Below, in pieces: positions 23,015 through 32,578 of a DNA stretch of 64,000 bases; within the stretch, counting starts at the first letter, position 1, and the number at the start of each line of letters is the position of its first letter. The DNA lies in assembly GCA_026391775.1 (NCBI GenBank), contig JAPLDK010000007.1, positions 65,065 through 129,064 of the forward strand, read 5' to 3'. The translations under genes and the position numbers were made by a program. The DNA is from Bacteroidota bacterium (GTDB lineage Bacteria; Bacteroidota; Bacteroidia; Bacteroidales; FEN-979). A model generated the notes under the pieces. The model saw only the letters and a program-made list of their open reading frames with translations. It was not told the origin of the DNA and made no database searches.

Positions 23015-25633
23015 TTAACGGAGCAGTTTGAGAAGATCGTCGCCGATACCAATCCGGTAACCTTGGGAAACATAGGTTATCTCTCCCTTTGAATTAATTA
23101 ACGTAACCACAGGGAGAGAAGAGCCAAGGCTTTGGGCTGTTGTGCCGGAAATCAGTTTTAAGAGCTCGCCGGAAGGGACCAGGCAGGAAGAGCCTGAAGG
23201 CATTTCCCTTGATACAGCTGAGATAAAGCCGGTTTCATCTTTCTCATTTCTGAAGAGAAAAAATATTCTGCAGTTCTTCTTTTCCAACTCCTTTCTCTTT
23301 TCTTTCAGATCTGCAATAAAGTGTTTGGTGGGCTCTTTATCGGGCTCCATCCAGGCTAAAACCAGGTTACCGGATGTAAATGGGCCGGCTTGAGGCAAAT
23401 TGGATACCAGGGTTTTTGGATCCAGCTTTCCTAGTATGGAAGGGGCTGATTCTTTGCGCAGACTGATTTGTTGATTTACTTCTTTACCCTGATTAAGGTT
23501 GAAGAAGGAGAGGTTCGACAACACCGTACCATCCTTCATACGGTTCCCTGTTACCATGAGGTAATAACCCGGTGCGAGATCAAGTTCGCAGGGGAATGAT
23601 CCCAGGCGGGAATCAGTTTCATAATCGAGGGACCTGAAAAACCCGTCATCAAATTTCTCCAATGTAAAATGGATATAATATTCAGGTTTCCGGTCATTCC
23701 TTGGATCTGAATTCAGGGTGAGTTTAACTCTTTCACCGGACGAGGGCTTTTTAGGGTCAAACAGTACATCATGCCAGACATTATTGAAATAATACTGTGG
23801 AAGCCGGGTTCCCGGTTCAAGGCGGGCGGCGATACCAAGGCTCCTGCTGACTGCCACAAAGAAAATATCCCTTGAGTGAGGATCTGCAACTTTCAATTCA
23901 TAAACGCCGATGGGGGTAAGGGGAGCCCTGCCGTAATTCGTCTTGCTATCGATGAGAACATTTGTTTTGACCCATTCGGCCACCACTCCAGGATCAGCCA
24001 AAGCCTTAGCCCTGAAACTGCTGTCAAAGCTTTTCTGAAAATACGATTTACAGGGCCTTAACCATTCGTTGTCAACCCGGGGGTTTAGGAGATATTTAAA
24101 GAATATCTCCCGGTCCTTGCCAGCACTGCCGGGGCAAACCGTATTTGTAATATTATCCATCAGCACTTCAAAAGTTACATCCCTGAGATCTTTTGAAGAA
24201 ATTACTGAAAGCAAGGGAAACAGCCAGCGTTTCTCCGATCGGTTTACTGAGCCTGCAAAATCGATAACTGCCCTGAAATTTCCCCGGCTTTCTTTCAGAA
24301 AATGCCAAAGGGTATCGGTATTCAGCTTTAATGTGGCCGCAAGCCTGCATGACTTTGCGCTGTCGATGAATGTTTTTTCGTAGGCCGACCTGAGTTTATC
24401 TTCAAAATCAAGTCTTTTCGAATTAGCTTCTTTAAGTGAATCGGGGACACCTGCAGCGCCGGGTTGTTCGACGGGAGGTTTAAGATCTTCCTGCAAACTG
24501 TATTCGAGGCCCGGCTTCAACGACAATTCAAGGGCAACCGTATCAACTGCTTTGACACTTATTTTTCTGAAAGTATATTTTCCGTTTTTTGATGCCCACA
24601 CGATCAGGTCACCATAACCTGTCTGGAAGCTGCAAAGGCCCTGTATATCAGTACAAATCCTCAACAGAGGATAGAATTCCGCGTAATTATAGAGCTGGAA
24701 TTCAACAGCCACACTATCGGCAGGCTTTCCCGATGAATCCCTGACAAGAACATAAATCCTTTTCGTTTCCGCATAGTTTGACAGGATGTTTATCCTGGTA
24801 TAGCGTTCATCTTTCAGTAAAATATCCTCAGGACCTTCATAATCACCGAAAACATTTGTATTGACAAGCATGGCCCGCTTGGCCGGAGCAGTAAACCAGG
24901 CTGCATCAAGAACCAGTTCAGGTTCGCAAGCGCCTATGTAATGCCATTTCCCATCAACCCACACCTCGACCCATGCATGATTGTCGTCGGAGTGAGCCCA
25001 GCGGGGTGTATAACACTGCCTGGCGGGAATACAAACAGAACGAAGAGCTGCAACAGTAAAGGTCGATTCCTCCCCGCAACGGCCATATGCTGTCCTTACA
25101 GTGGCAAGGGGAGAAGAAGTCCTTTCATCAGTACCCCGGTAAGTTACTTTTTCATGGCACCAATGGTTGACTTCAATGACAGCATCCTTCATACTCATCT
25201 TCTTTATCCTATCCTTCAATTCCCCGAAAAAGACGATGCGCGAAGTGTCAAGATTTTCATTGTTAACTCTTATCGGAAGTACGAAATGACGGAATAATTC
25301 ATCCGGCAAGGTTTTCCCCCATGAGAAAGCATCCCGGGCTGCAAAAGAAGACCTGATGTTCTTGAGAAAAAAATCGCCTTCATAATCCGCAATATCATTA
25401 AGTGAAGAGTATGCCAGGATAAACTTCAGAGCTTCCCTTTCTTTCAGCAACATTGCCTGGTCGGCAAGTTTGAAAACCTGCTCCCAACGATTTTTTCCAA
25501 GCTGCCTTTGCTTTTCAAACTGAGCCTCTACCTTTTCCCGGTATGTTTTATTGTTAAGAAAATGCTCACCTCTCTGGCATGACAAAAAAGCCAGGAGCAT
25601 GATAAATAACGGGATTATTCTCAGGTTTTTCAT
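23015..25633 (-). CDS. Transglutaminase-like lipoprotein with thioredoxin-like C-terminus
   Basis: This is an 872-aa SPII lipoprotein (LAFLSC, Cys19). Residues 145-240 form a transglutaminase/protease-like core with Cys186 (GRCGEESTF), His219 (DNHAWVEVW) and an acidic residue near 237 (GACEPE). A beta-sandwich (about 285-370, Ig or carboxypeptidase-regulatory type) follows. After a long alpha/beta region, a C-terminal segment (about 745-872: GNLVLAWMEPDKEPT ... LPVVTLINSKGEITYVSQGYRIG) has the thioredoxin fold pattern without a CxxC. In Bacteroidota such proteins are surface or periplasmic peptidase-like enzymes of glycan and protein utilisation loci. It could cut or cross-link peptides released by the M64 peptidase of this operon; this is inference. 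Confidence 0.85.
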   Translation of the reverse strand: MKNLRIIPLFIMLLAFLSCQRGEHFLNNKTYREKVEAQFEKQRQLGKNRWEQVFKLADQAMLLKEREALKFILAYSSLNDIADYEGDFFLKNIRSSFAARDAFSWGKTLPDELFRHFVLPIRVNNENLDTSRIVFFGELKDRIKKMSMKDAVIEVNHWCHEKVTYRGTDERTSSPLATVRTAYGRCGEESTFTVAALRSVCIPARQCYTPRWAHSDDNHAWVEVWVDGKWHYIGACEPELVLDAAWFTAPAKRAMLVNTNVFGDYEGPEDILLKDERYTRINILSNYAETKRIYVLVRDSSGKPADSVAVEFQLYNYAEFYPLLRICTDIQGLCSFQTGYGDLIVWASKNGKYTFRKISVKAVDTVALELSLKPGLEYSLQEDLKPPVEQPGAAGVPDSLKEANSKRLDFEDKLRSAYEKTFIDSAKSCRLAATLKLNTDTLWHFLKESRGNFRAVIDFAGSVNRSEKRWLFPLLSVISSKDLRDVTFEVLMDNITNTVCPGSAGKDREIFFKYLLNPRVDNEWLRPCKSYFQKSFDSSFRAKALADPGVVAEWVKTNVLIDSKTNYGRAPLTPIGVYELKVADPHSRDIFFVAVSRSLGIAARLEPGTRLPQYYFNNVWHDVLFDPKKPSSGERVKLTLNSDPRNDRKPEYYIHFTLEKFDDGFFRSLDYETDSRLGSFPCELDLAPGYYLMVTGNRMKDGTVLSNLSFFNLNQGKEVNQQISLRKESAPSILGKLDPKTLVSNLPQAGPFTSGNLVLAWMEPDKEPTKHFIADLKEKRKELEKKNCRIFFLFRNEKDETGFISAVSREMPSGSSCLVPSGELLKLISGTTAQSLGSSLPVVTLINSKGEITYVSQGYRIGIGDDLLKLLR

Positions 25634-25668
25634 ATCAAATTATTACATTCTTTTTAGTCATCCTACCG

Positions 25669-26841
25669 CTATAATCCTCTCCTTCTAACAAGCATGATCG
25701 CTATCCATGTAATATAAAACATACAGAAAACAGGAACCGTAAAACTCATGGCAATTGAAACTGAATCTGCCACAGCCCACATAAGGGAAGGAAACAGTGC
25801 TCCGATGGGTATTGTACCGATCATCAATCCAATCAGCACTGTCCTTTCCTCCTTTAACCGGTTTAGAGACATTGAGAGCATAATAGGGAAAATGTTGGAG
25901 GAACCAAGCCCTATCATCACTGAGGCGGCAAGCGACAGGTATTTCTGCCCGATAAAAATGGTAAATAAACCAAGAATGCACAGAACGCTGCTCATTAGAA
26001 AGACTATCTCGGGCTTGTTCTTACCAAGTATAAAAATACCTGCCAGCCTTCCGATAACAAAAGAAAACATGAATAATCCGACACCCGGGATGAGTGTTTG
26101 CATTATTTTTATCCCGAATGTTTCTGAAAAATACAGAGGGATCAGATCCACGAGACAGTATTCAGCTCCTGAATATACTATAAGCCCTCCCAGCACCATT
26201 AGAACAGATTTGTCTGATATTAAATGTCTTACACTGAATTTCATCTGTTTTTCCGATGTAGTACCCGCATTGGCAGGGAATGGGAACAGGAGAAGGAAAG
26301 CCAGCGAGAACAGAAGAAAGAAAATAGAAACGTACAACAGCAGGCTGCTTCCCTCCATTTTGGTTCCTGAGAGAATTCCAGGGATACTCATCCCCGTGAT
26401 CAGCCCTGCAGATTTAAAAAGATATAACAAAGCAATTCTCACGGAATTCTTACCTTTCTCATATGGTGAGAAAATAAACTGAAGACCGGCAACCTGGACA
26501 AAAAGACTGCCTGAGAACAAAAACATGTCACTGAGTAAAACGAGGTTCACCGATTTTATGCTTATAAAAGGAATAAGAAGTCCCGGCATGGTCACCAGAA
26601 GAGCAATGATCAGGTTGTGTCGGCCGTCTTTCCCTGGCTTCATCAGGCTGAATAAAACGGATAAGAATGCAAGTATTAATAACCCGATAAAAGTCAGGAC
26701 ACGCAAGTAATGCTCATCCAGGAAAATAAAATTTATCTGCCAGTTTAGTCTTGGGAACAAGGTTTCAACCAGCCCAATGGTAAAGTAAGCTGCAAGAAAA
26801 GCTACAGGATTTTTTTTTCTGCTATTGGTGTCTGGGATCAT
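25669..26841 (-). CDS. MFS transporter
   Basis: This 390-aa protein has about 12 hydrophobic helices in two halves separated by a loop near residue 195 (FPANAGTTSEKQMKF). It is a major facilitator superfamily member closest in pattern to FucP/GLUT-like sugar porters (GLGSSNIFPIMLSMSLNRLKEE in the second half). It starts 3 nt after the GH31 glucosidase, so it probably imports the sugar released by that enzyme or another product of the operon. Substrate specificity cannot be read from the sequence. The membrane topology is predicted by eye. Confidence 0.85.
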   Translation of the reverse strand: MIPDTNSRKKNPVAFLAAYFTIGLVETLFPRLNWQINFIFLDEHYLRVLTFIGLLILAFLSVLFSLMKPGKDGRHNLIIALLVTMPGLLIPFISIKSVNLVLLSDMFLFSGSLFVQVAGLQFIFSPYEKGKNSVRIALLYLFKSAGLITGMSIPGILSGTKMEGSSLLLYVSIFFLLFSLAFLLLFPFPANAGTTSEKQMKFSVRHLISDKSVLMVLGGLIVYSGAEYCLVDLIPLYFSETFGIKIMQTLIPGVGLFMFSFVIGRLAGIFILGKNKPEIVFLMSSVLCILGLFTIFIGQKYLSLAASVMIGLGSSNIFPIMLSMSLNRLKEERTVLIGLMIGTIPIGALFPSLMWAVADSVSIAMSFTVPVFCMFYITWIAIMLVRRRGL

Positions 26842-26844
26842 GGA

Positions 26845-29256
26845 TTACTCAAAATGTATGCTTAATTCACTTGAATTAAAAAGCAGGATAACTGATTGAT
26901 TGGAAGGATCACTTTTTTGAAGATTTAATTCATGACCATTTACCTTCAACGTCTTTAAACCCGGAAAACCATGCAATATCAACTGCATCTTGGTGAATCT
27001 GGATGTAAAACTGCCCTCAGCCTTTCCGATAAAAATTGTTTTTCCTGCAGGGTCAAACCGGATCAGGCGCTTGCAGAAAGCACCTTTCTCGTAATTATAT
27101 GTTTGACCGTCATCCTCATAAAACACATAAGAATTTGCGTTCTTGCCTGCATAAATATGCAGATCCAGAGTATCGGAAGGCTTTTCGGATGTATTCTGGA
27201 TCACTGACTGCATAGGTAAAATACCGGAGGCCCTTACAAATACAGGCAGGTCGTCAAGGGGAGCTTCGACATTCAACTCCTGCTTTCCCTGGAAAAATTC
27301 TCCTGATGACAGGCGGTACCAGCCCCCTTCGGGAAGGTATACCCTGGCAAAATTCTGGGTGCACGAAACAGGCGCTACAAGCAGGTTATCACCAAAAAGA
27401 TATTCTTCCTGGTATTTCCACCACCAGATCTTCTCATCGTTCGTGTAATTGATTGCAAGGCTCCTGGCAACTGGAAGTCCGCTTTGTGTTGAGGTATAGA
27501 AAGCCGAATATATATAGGGCAGCAGGCGGTAACGTTGGGAGATAAGCTTCACTGAAGACTCCTCAACTCCTTCTCCCAGTGACCAGGGTTCTTTCCTGTT
27601 TGTACCCTTTGCTGCATGGTTCCTGAAAAACGGAGTATAAACCCCCAACGAAAGCCAGCGAACAAATAATTCTTTGGACGGGGTTCCCATGAATCCTCCC
27701 ATATCGGGGCCCACAAAGCTCAGCCCCGACAGCCCCATGCTGTTTACCATCCTGGCCGAAAGCAACATGTGTTCATCCGAGGCCACGTTGTCGCCGGTCC
27801 ATATTGCAGAATACCGCTGAATCCCTGCATATCCTGCACGGGTAAGAACGAAAGGACGTTTCCCCTTCAGGAGCTTTCTTGTTCCTTCATAGGTCGCCCT
27901 CGACATATTCAGCCCGTAAACATTGTGAGCCTGCTTCATACTGGCTCCATGCCCGTCAAAGTCAAATTGAACAATATCAGGTATATTCTGTCCCCAGGCC
28001 GATGGTTCATTCATATCGTTCCAGAATCCTTCCACACCAGGATCAACAAGGTATTTAAATGAAACTCCCCACCATTGCCTTACTGCATCCCTGGTAAAAT
28101 CAGGGAAATGGCATCTGCCGGGCCAAACACTGCCAATATATTTTACGCCATCGGGATACTTTACAAAATAATCGTTTTTAAGCCCGACATCATAAGCAAA
28201 ATATCCGGGTTCAACTTTAATACCCGGGTCAACGATAGTGGCAACATGAAATCCCAAGCCGTTGAGTTCAGAAATCAGGGCCCTGGGATTTGCAAAGCCT
28301 TTGGGATTCCAGGTAAAGATCTTATATGAATCCATGTAATCGATATCCAGATAGATCATATCACATGGGATCTTTTTGGCCCTGAATTGTTTTGCCACAG
28401 AAAGGACCTCCGTATCGGGATAATAGCTCCACCTGCATTGTTGAAAACCAAGGCTCCAGTATGGAGGGAGCGGAGTGCGGCCGGTAAGCCAGGTATAGTC
28501 ATTCAGGATACCCGCAATTGTTGAGGCACCGAAAAAATAATAATTAAGCTCTCCTTCAGCGACCGAAAAACGGCTGAAAAGATTGTCGGCGGAAGCTGCA
28601 AAATCAAACTTTGTACGGGAGGAATTATCCAGGAATATCCCGTAAGTCAGACTGTCGTGTATTCCCATGAAAAACGGGATGCTTACATAAAGAGGATCTG
28701 CAATGGCAGCATAAGCAGGCACGTCGGAGTTCCACATTTCGTATGCGTTGTCCCTTCTGTTCAGGTTTCCGGTTTTTTCACCAAGACCTATAAATTTTTC
28801 ATCCGGAAAAAGTTTGCGGTAACAGCTGATTTCAGACCCTTGCCACCCTGTACCAAAAGGCGGATATTCTTCTGAGAGCACCCTTTCTTTATTGTTTTTA
28901 ATGTGTATGCGGATAGGATTCTTCCTGATCTCAATCCTGAGTGAATCTGTTAATAATACAATCTTTTCACCGTTTTCCCGGAGTTTGAATTCACCTGCCT
29001 CAGGCCTTGCAACCACGGCATATGAAAAATCAGGGGCAATAATGTCCTTGTCAATCCTGATCCTGATTATAGTCGGGGAATAATACCGGATCTGAAGAGA
29101 TGCATTCTCCGCTTTTATCAGAATTTCCTGACCTGATTTTTTTATGGATTTAAAATTTCCCATGAACATTGCCTGCCCCTGGAGTGTGGTTTGTGACAGC
29201 AATAAAAACTGACCTAATAATAAAAGGGCCAATATAATGCGTGTTCTTTTGCTCAT
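26845..29256 (-). CDS. Glycoside hydrolase family 31 alpha-glucosidase
   Basis: This is an 803-aa exported GH31 enzyme. I place the start at the ATG 29254-29256, which opens a clean signal peptide (MSKRTRIILALLLLGQ...); the longer frame runs back into the upstream gene and has no signal peptide. The nucleophile is D414 in GFWNDMNEPSAW, the acid/base is D489 in WTGDN, and the flanking FVGPDMGGF and FRNHAAKG segments are typical. It should release alpha-linked glucose (maltooligosaccharides, N-glycan glucoses or collagen Glc-Gal). A C-terminal beta-sandwich with DUF5110-like sequence (about 700-803) is present. It lies 34 nt after the hydroxyproline dehydratase. Confidence 0.92.
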   Translation of the reverse strand: MSKRTRIILALLLLGQFLLLSQTTLQGQAMFMGNFKSIKKSGQEILIKAENASLQIRYYSPTIIRIRIDKDIIAPDFSYAVVARPEAGEFKLRENGEKIVLLTDSLRIEIRKNPIRIHIKNNKERVLSEEYPPFGTGWQGSEISCYRKLFPDEKFIGLGEKTGNLNRRDNAYEMWNSDVPAYAAIADPLYVSIPFFMGIHDSLTYGIFLDNSSRTKFDFAASADNLFSRFSVAEGELNYYFFGASTIAGILNDYTWLTGRTPLPPYWSLGFQQCRWSYYPDTEVLSVAKQFRAKKIPCDMIYLDIDYMDSYKIFTWNPKGFANPRALISELNGLGFHVATIVDPGIKVEPGYFAYDVGLKNDYFVKYPDGVKYIGSVWPGRCHFPDFTRDAVRQWWGVSFKYLVDPGVEGFWNDMNEPSAWGQNIPDIVQFDFDGHGASMKQAHNVYGLNMSRATYEGTRKLLKGKRPFVLTRAGYAGIQRYSAIWTGDNVASDEHMLLSARMVNSMGLSGLSFVGPDMGGFMGTPSKELFVRWLSLGVYTPFFRNHAAKGTNRKEPWSLGEGVEESSVKLISQRYRLLPYIYSAFYTSTQSGLPVARSLAINYTNDEKIWWWKYQEEYLFGDNLLVAPVSCTQNFARVYLPEGGWYRLSSGEFFQGKQELNVEAPLDDLPVFVRASGILPMQSVIQNTSEKPSDTLDLHIYAGKNANSYVFYEDDGQTYNYEKGAFCKRLIRFDPAGKTIFIGKAEGSFTSRFTKMQLILHGFPGLKTLKVNGHELNLQKSDPSNQSVILLFNSSELSIHFE

Positions 29257-29290
29257 GATTATTTGCATTGACGGCAGAAGCCGGATTGGT

Positions 29291-31654
29291 TTAAACTCCT
29301 TGGTGTTCAGTCCTCCTGATGATTTCATTTTGAAGATCTTCTCCAAGATCATTAAAATAATCACTGTACCCGGCAACACGGACGATGAGATCCCGGTGCT
29401 TCTCCGGATGTTTCTGTGCATCTATGAGGGCGGCAGCTGTAACCACGTTGAATTGTATATGGTGCCCGTCCATCCTGAAATATGCCCGGATAAGACCGGC
29501 TAGTTTATTGATCGCTTCATCCCCATCGAAGAATGAAGGGGCGAACTTCTGATTAAGAAGCGTGCCACCGGTAAGAAGATGATCTATTTTGCTTGCTGAC
29601 TTTAACACTGCTGTAGGGCCTTTGTGATCTGCCCCCTGGAAAGGGGAAATCCCTTCGGAAAGCGGCTGATGAGCCTTCCTGCCGTCAGGTAAAGCTCCTA
29701 TAACACTGCCGAAATAAACATGAGAAGTGGTTGGAAGCATATTTATCCGGTGTTTCCCCCCAATTGACGTTGGCTTGTTATCGACGGCCTCAAAAAACAT
29801 CCGGAATACGAGACGGGCCTGGTCATCAGCATAATCGTCATCATTCCCGTATTTGGGAGTATGGTAAACCAGTTCCTTTCTGAACTCTTCATAATCTTTA
29901 AAATCGCCTGACAAAGCCTCAAGAAGGCCTTTCATCGAAATGGTCTGTTTTTCAAAAACATGATATTTAATTGCAGTCAGTGAATCAGTGATGCTACCCA
30001 GGCCTACTCCTTGAATGTAGGTTGTATTGTATCTGGCTCCGCCTGCATTGTAATCAATGGCCTTGCCGATGCAGTCATCTATCAGCAGGCTGAGGAAGGG
30101 CACCGGCATATAATCTGCAAAGATCCTGTGGATTATATTATTGCCCCGCATCTTTATGGCAGTGAAATACTCCAGTTGTTTCTGAAAAGCATTCATTAAC
30201 TCGCCGAAGGAAGCGAACTCTTCCGGATTACCGCTGATAACTCCAACCTGCTTCCGGGTATGGGAATCGAATCCGTTGTTCAGGGCAAGTTCAAGAATCT
30301 TTGCAAGATTGAAATAGCCCGAAAGGATATAAGCTTCTGTACCGAATGCACCTGCCTCGACGCAGCCGCTTGCCCCTCCGTTCCTTGCATCTTCAAGGGT
30401 TTTTCCTTGCCTTACCAATTCCTGGGTGATGGCATCGGTATTGAAGTAGGAGGGCTGGCCAAAACCCGTTTTGGTAATCTGTAAGGTACGCTGGATAAAA
30501 TTGTTAGGGTTTTTCTTACTGATTTGTACCATGGAACTGGGCTGCAGCAACCTCATTTCCTCAATAACATCAAGAAGAATGAACGTAAGCTCGTTAACTG
30601 CATCCGATCCGTCGGATTTTACGCCTCCAAGGTTGATCAGGCAGAAATCGGTATACGTATTGCTTTCCAGGGCAGTTACACCCACCTTGGGAGGAGCAGG
30701 GTGATTATTGAATTTTATCCAAAAACTTTGCAGGATTTCAATAGCCTTTTCTTTCGTCAGTGACCCGTCTTCTATGCCTTTTCTGTAAAATGGTAGAAGA
30801 TGCTGATCCAGGCGGCCGGGGTTGAAAGAATCCCAGGGGTTCAATTCAGTGATCACACCCAGGTGAACAAACCAGTAATACTGAAGTGCTTCATGCAAGG
30901 TGCGTGGAGCATGGGCAGGCACATGCCGGCATATCTCAGCCAGCTTCAGTAATTCGGATTTTCTGGACGGTTCGTTTTCCCCTTTCGCGAGGTTTTCAAG
31001 TTTCACAGCATACCGTCCTGCAAATTTGATCATTGCATTAGCCGCAATTTCCATTGCTTTCAGCTCTTCCCGCTTTTCATAGGCCATGGGATCCTGAATG
31101 AAATCAAGTCTGCTGATCTCTTCTCCAATCTGCTTCAACAGGTCTGTCATTCCCTGGCGGTAAATCTTGCTTCCCAATACAGTATGACCTGGTGCCCGTT
31201 GTTCCTGGAATTCGGTAAAAACTCCTGCTTTATATGCATCAAGCCAGTCAGGGGGGAGGGAATTCATAATACGCTCGCGGTTGCTGCGGCCTTTCCAGAA
31301 AGGAATGATCTTTTCAGTATAAATCCTCCGTACTTCATCATCAACCTTGAATGAAACTTTTTTACGTGAATCAAGGATTTCAAGGTCATCAAGGCTATGA
31401 AGACATATTTCAGGATAGGTAGGACAAGCCTTCGGAGCAGGTCCGCGCTCACCAACAATTAGCTCTCCCTGGTTGATGCAGATCAATTTATTTCTCAGAA
31501 TATGGTCAAAAGCCATTGCCCTGCTTACAGGCACTGACACCTGTCTGTCGATACCGGTTTCGTAAAATTCTGTAACAAGGACTGCACGCTCCGCATTGAT
31601 TAGGTTAACAGCGTTCAGGCTTTGCTGTCGTAGTTTGTTAATTCTGTCAGTCAT
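29291..31654 (-). CDS. hypD: trans-4-hydroxy-L-proline dehydratase (glycyl radical enzyme)
   Basis: This is a 787-aa pyruvate-formate-lyase-like enzyme. With the start at the ATG 31652-31654 (aligning to known HypD N-termini; an in-frame ATG at 31684 is the alternative), the thiyl Cys is C431 and the base E433 in GASGCVE, and the glycyl radical site is G762 in RVAGYS. Residues corresponding by a constant offset of 3 to the Clostridioides difficile HypD pocket are present: H157 in APGHTV, D275 in PWDSF, S331, D336 in TYTDF, and Y447. It dehydrates trans-4-hydroxyproline to pyrroline-5-carboxylate under anaerobic conditions. The activase gene is just upstream (85 nt). proC is not in the window. 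Glycerol or diol dehydratase is unlikely given the pocket. Confidence 0.93.
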   Translation of the reverse strand: MTDRINKLRQQSLNAVNLINAERAVLVTEFYETGIDRQVSVPVSRAMAFDHILRNKLICINQGELIVGERGPAPKACPTYPEICLHSLDDLEILDSRKKVSFKVDDEVRRIYTEKIIPFWKGRSNRERIMNSLPPDWLDAYKAGVFTEFQEQRAPGHTVLGSKIYRQGMTDLLKQIGEEISRLDFIQDPMAYEKREELKAMEIAANAMIKFAGRYAVKLENLAKGENEPSRKSELLKLAEICRHVPAHAPRTLHEALQYYWFVHLGVITELNPWDSFNPGRLDQHLLPFYRKGIEDGSLTKEKAIEILQSFWIKFNNHPAPPKVGVTALESNTYTDFCLINLGGVKSDGSDAVNELTFILLDVIEEMRLLQPSSMVQISKKNPNNFIQRTLQITKTGFGQPSYFNTDAITQELVRQGKTLEDARNGGASGCVEAGAFGTEAYILSGYFNLAKILELALNNGFDSHTRKQVGVISGNPEEFASFGELMNAFQKQLEYFTAIKMRGNNIIHRIFADYMPVPFLSLLIDDCIGKAIDYNAGGARYNTTYIQGVGLGSITDSLTAIKYHVFEKQTISMKGLLEALSGDFKDYEEFRKELVYHTPKYGNDDDYADDQARLVFRMFFEAVDNKPTSIGGKHRINMLPTTSHVYFGSVIGALPDGRKAHQPLSEGISPFQGADHKGPTAVLKSASKIDHLLTGGTLLNQKFAPSFFDGDEAINKLAGLIRAYFRMDGHHIQFNVVTAAALIDAQKHPEKHRDLIVRVAGYSDYFNDLGEDLQNEIIRRTEHQGV

Positions 31655-31739
31655 ATTTTTGTCTTGTGCCTTCGCTACATCCAAGGCCGCTTTTTCATTT
31701 CTTCGCTGTTTTGTAAATTCATCATTTCACAATTTAATA

Positions 31740-32540
31740 CTATCCCCCGATCTTTACAATATATCCCAATGCTTCGAGTTCCATCTTTCGCTCCAACAAG
31801 GCTTCTTTCGGGAGGCTTTTTATATTCTTCATAAGATTTTCCTTCCCAAATCTTTTATATTTATTCTCTGCCGCCGTATGAAATGGCAGGAGGTGTATCT
31901 CATTTACTCCGGGCCGTAAGGGCTCAAGATACGATTGCAGGGCCGTGAAATCCTCATCGGCATCATTAATGCCCGGAATCACAGGTATCCTCACAACGAT
32001 CCATTTTCCTGAATCTGCCAGTTTCTTAAGATTCTCAAGAATCAGCTTGTTCGAAACTCCTGTATATTTTTGGTGAATGCCATCATCAAGAATCTTCAGG
32101 TCATAAAGATACAAATCTACATAATCCATTGTGACTGCCAGGTTCTTCCATTCGGTATATCCGCAGGTGTCCAGCGCAATGTTAATCCCCCGGGCTTTCA
32201 TCTCCCTAAGCAAAGCAAGTAGAAATTCCGGTTGAAAGGCAGGTTCCCCTCCTGAGATTGTCACGCCTCCTCCTGATTCTTCATAAAAAATCCAGTCTTT
32301 CTCAACTTCTTCAAGTATCTCATCAATATTCATCCATTTTCCTGAAATTTCCTCTTCCCTGAAGATCCTGCCGTCAAATGAAATTGATTTGGTGCTTGTT
32401 TCAGGTAAGCCAGTCTGGCTTTCCGGGTTATGGCACCAGCAGCAGGAGAGGGGACAACCTTTTAAAAATATTGTACATCGGATTCCCGGGCCATCGTTCA
32501 CCGTAAACTTCCTTATGTCAAAAACCAGTCCTCGCATCAT
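31740..32540 (-). CDS. hypE: Glycyl radical enzyme activase (radical SAM)
   Basis: This 266-aa radical SAM protein has C29-x3-C33-x2-C36 (KGCPLSCCWC), the GGEP motif (TISGGEP) and the PFL-activase layout. It should generate the glycyl radical on the neighbouring hydroxyproline dehydratase using SAM and a [4Fe-4S] cluster. Most activases of the HypE/CutD/GrsD type carry a cysteine-rich ferredoxin insertion between the radical-SAM loop and the rest. Here the corresponding segment (about residues 41-68) is short and has no cysteine, so only the SAM cluster is expected, as in classical PFL-activase. The M64 peptidase gene is 38 nt upstream. Confidence 0.9.
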   Translation of the reverse strand: MMRGLVFDIRKFTVNDGPGIRCTIFLKGCPLSCCWCHNPESQTGLPETSTKSISFDGRIFREEEISGKWMNIDEILEEVEKDWIFYEESGGGVTISGGEPAFQPEFLLALLREMKARGINIALDTCGYTEWKNLAVTMDYVDLYLYDLKILDDGIHQKYTGVSNKLILENLKKLADSGKWIVVRIPVIPGINDADEDFTALQSYLEPLRPGVNEIHLLPFHTAAENKYKRFGKENLMKNIKSLPKEALLERKMELEALGYIVKIGG

Positions 32541-32578
32541 CTTAAGACCTGTTGATTTTCCCGGATTAAATTATTTTT

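Noticed and set aside
29257-29421. N-terminal extension of the GH31 gene
   Set aside because: It runs into the hydroxyproline dehydratase gene and lacks a signal peptide; the ATG at 29254-29256 starts a clean signal peptide.
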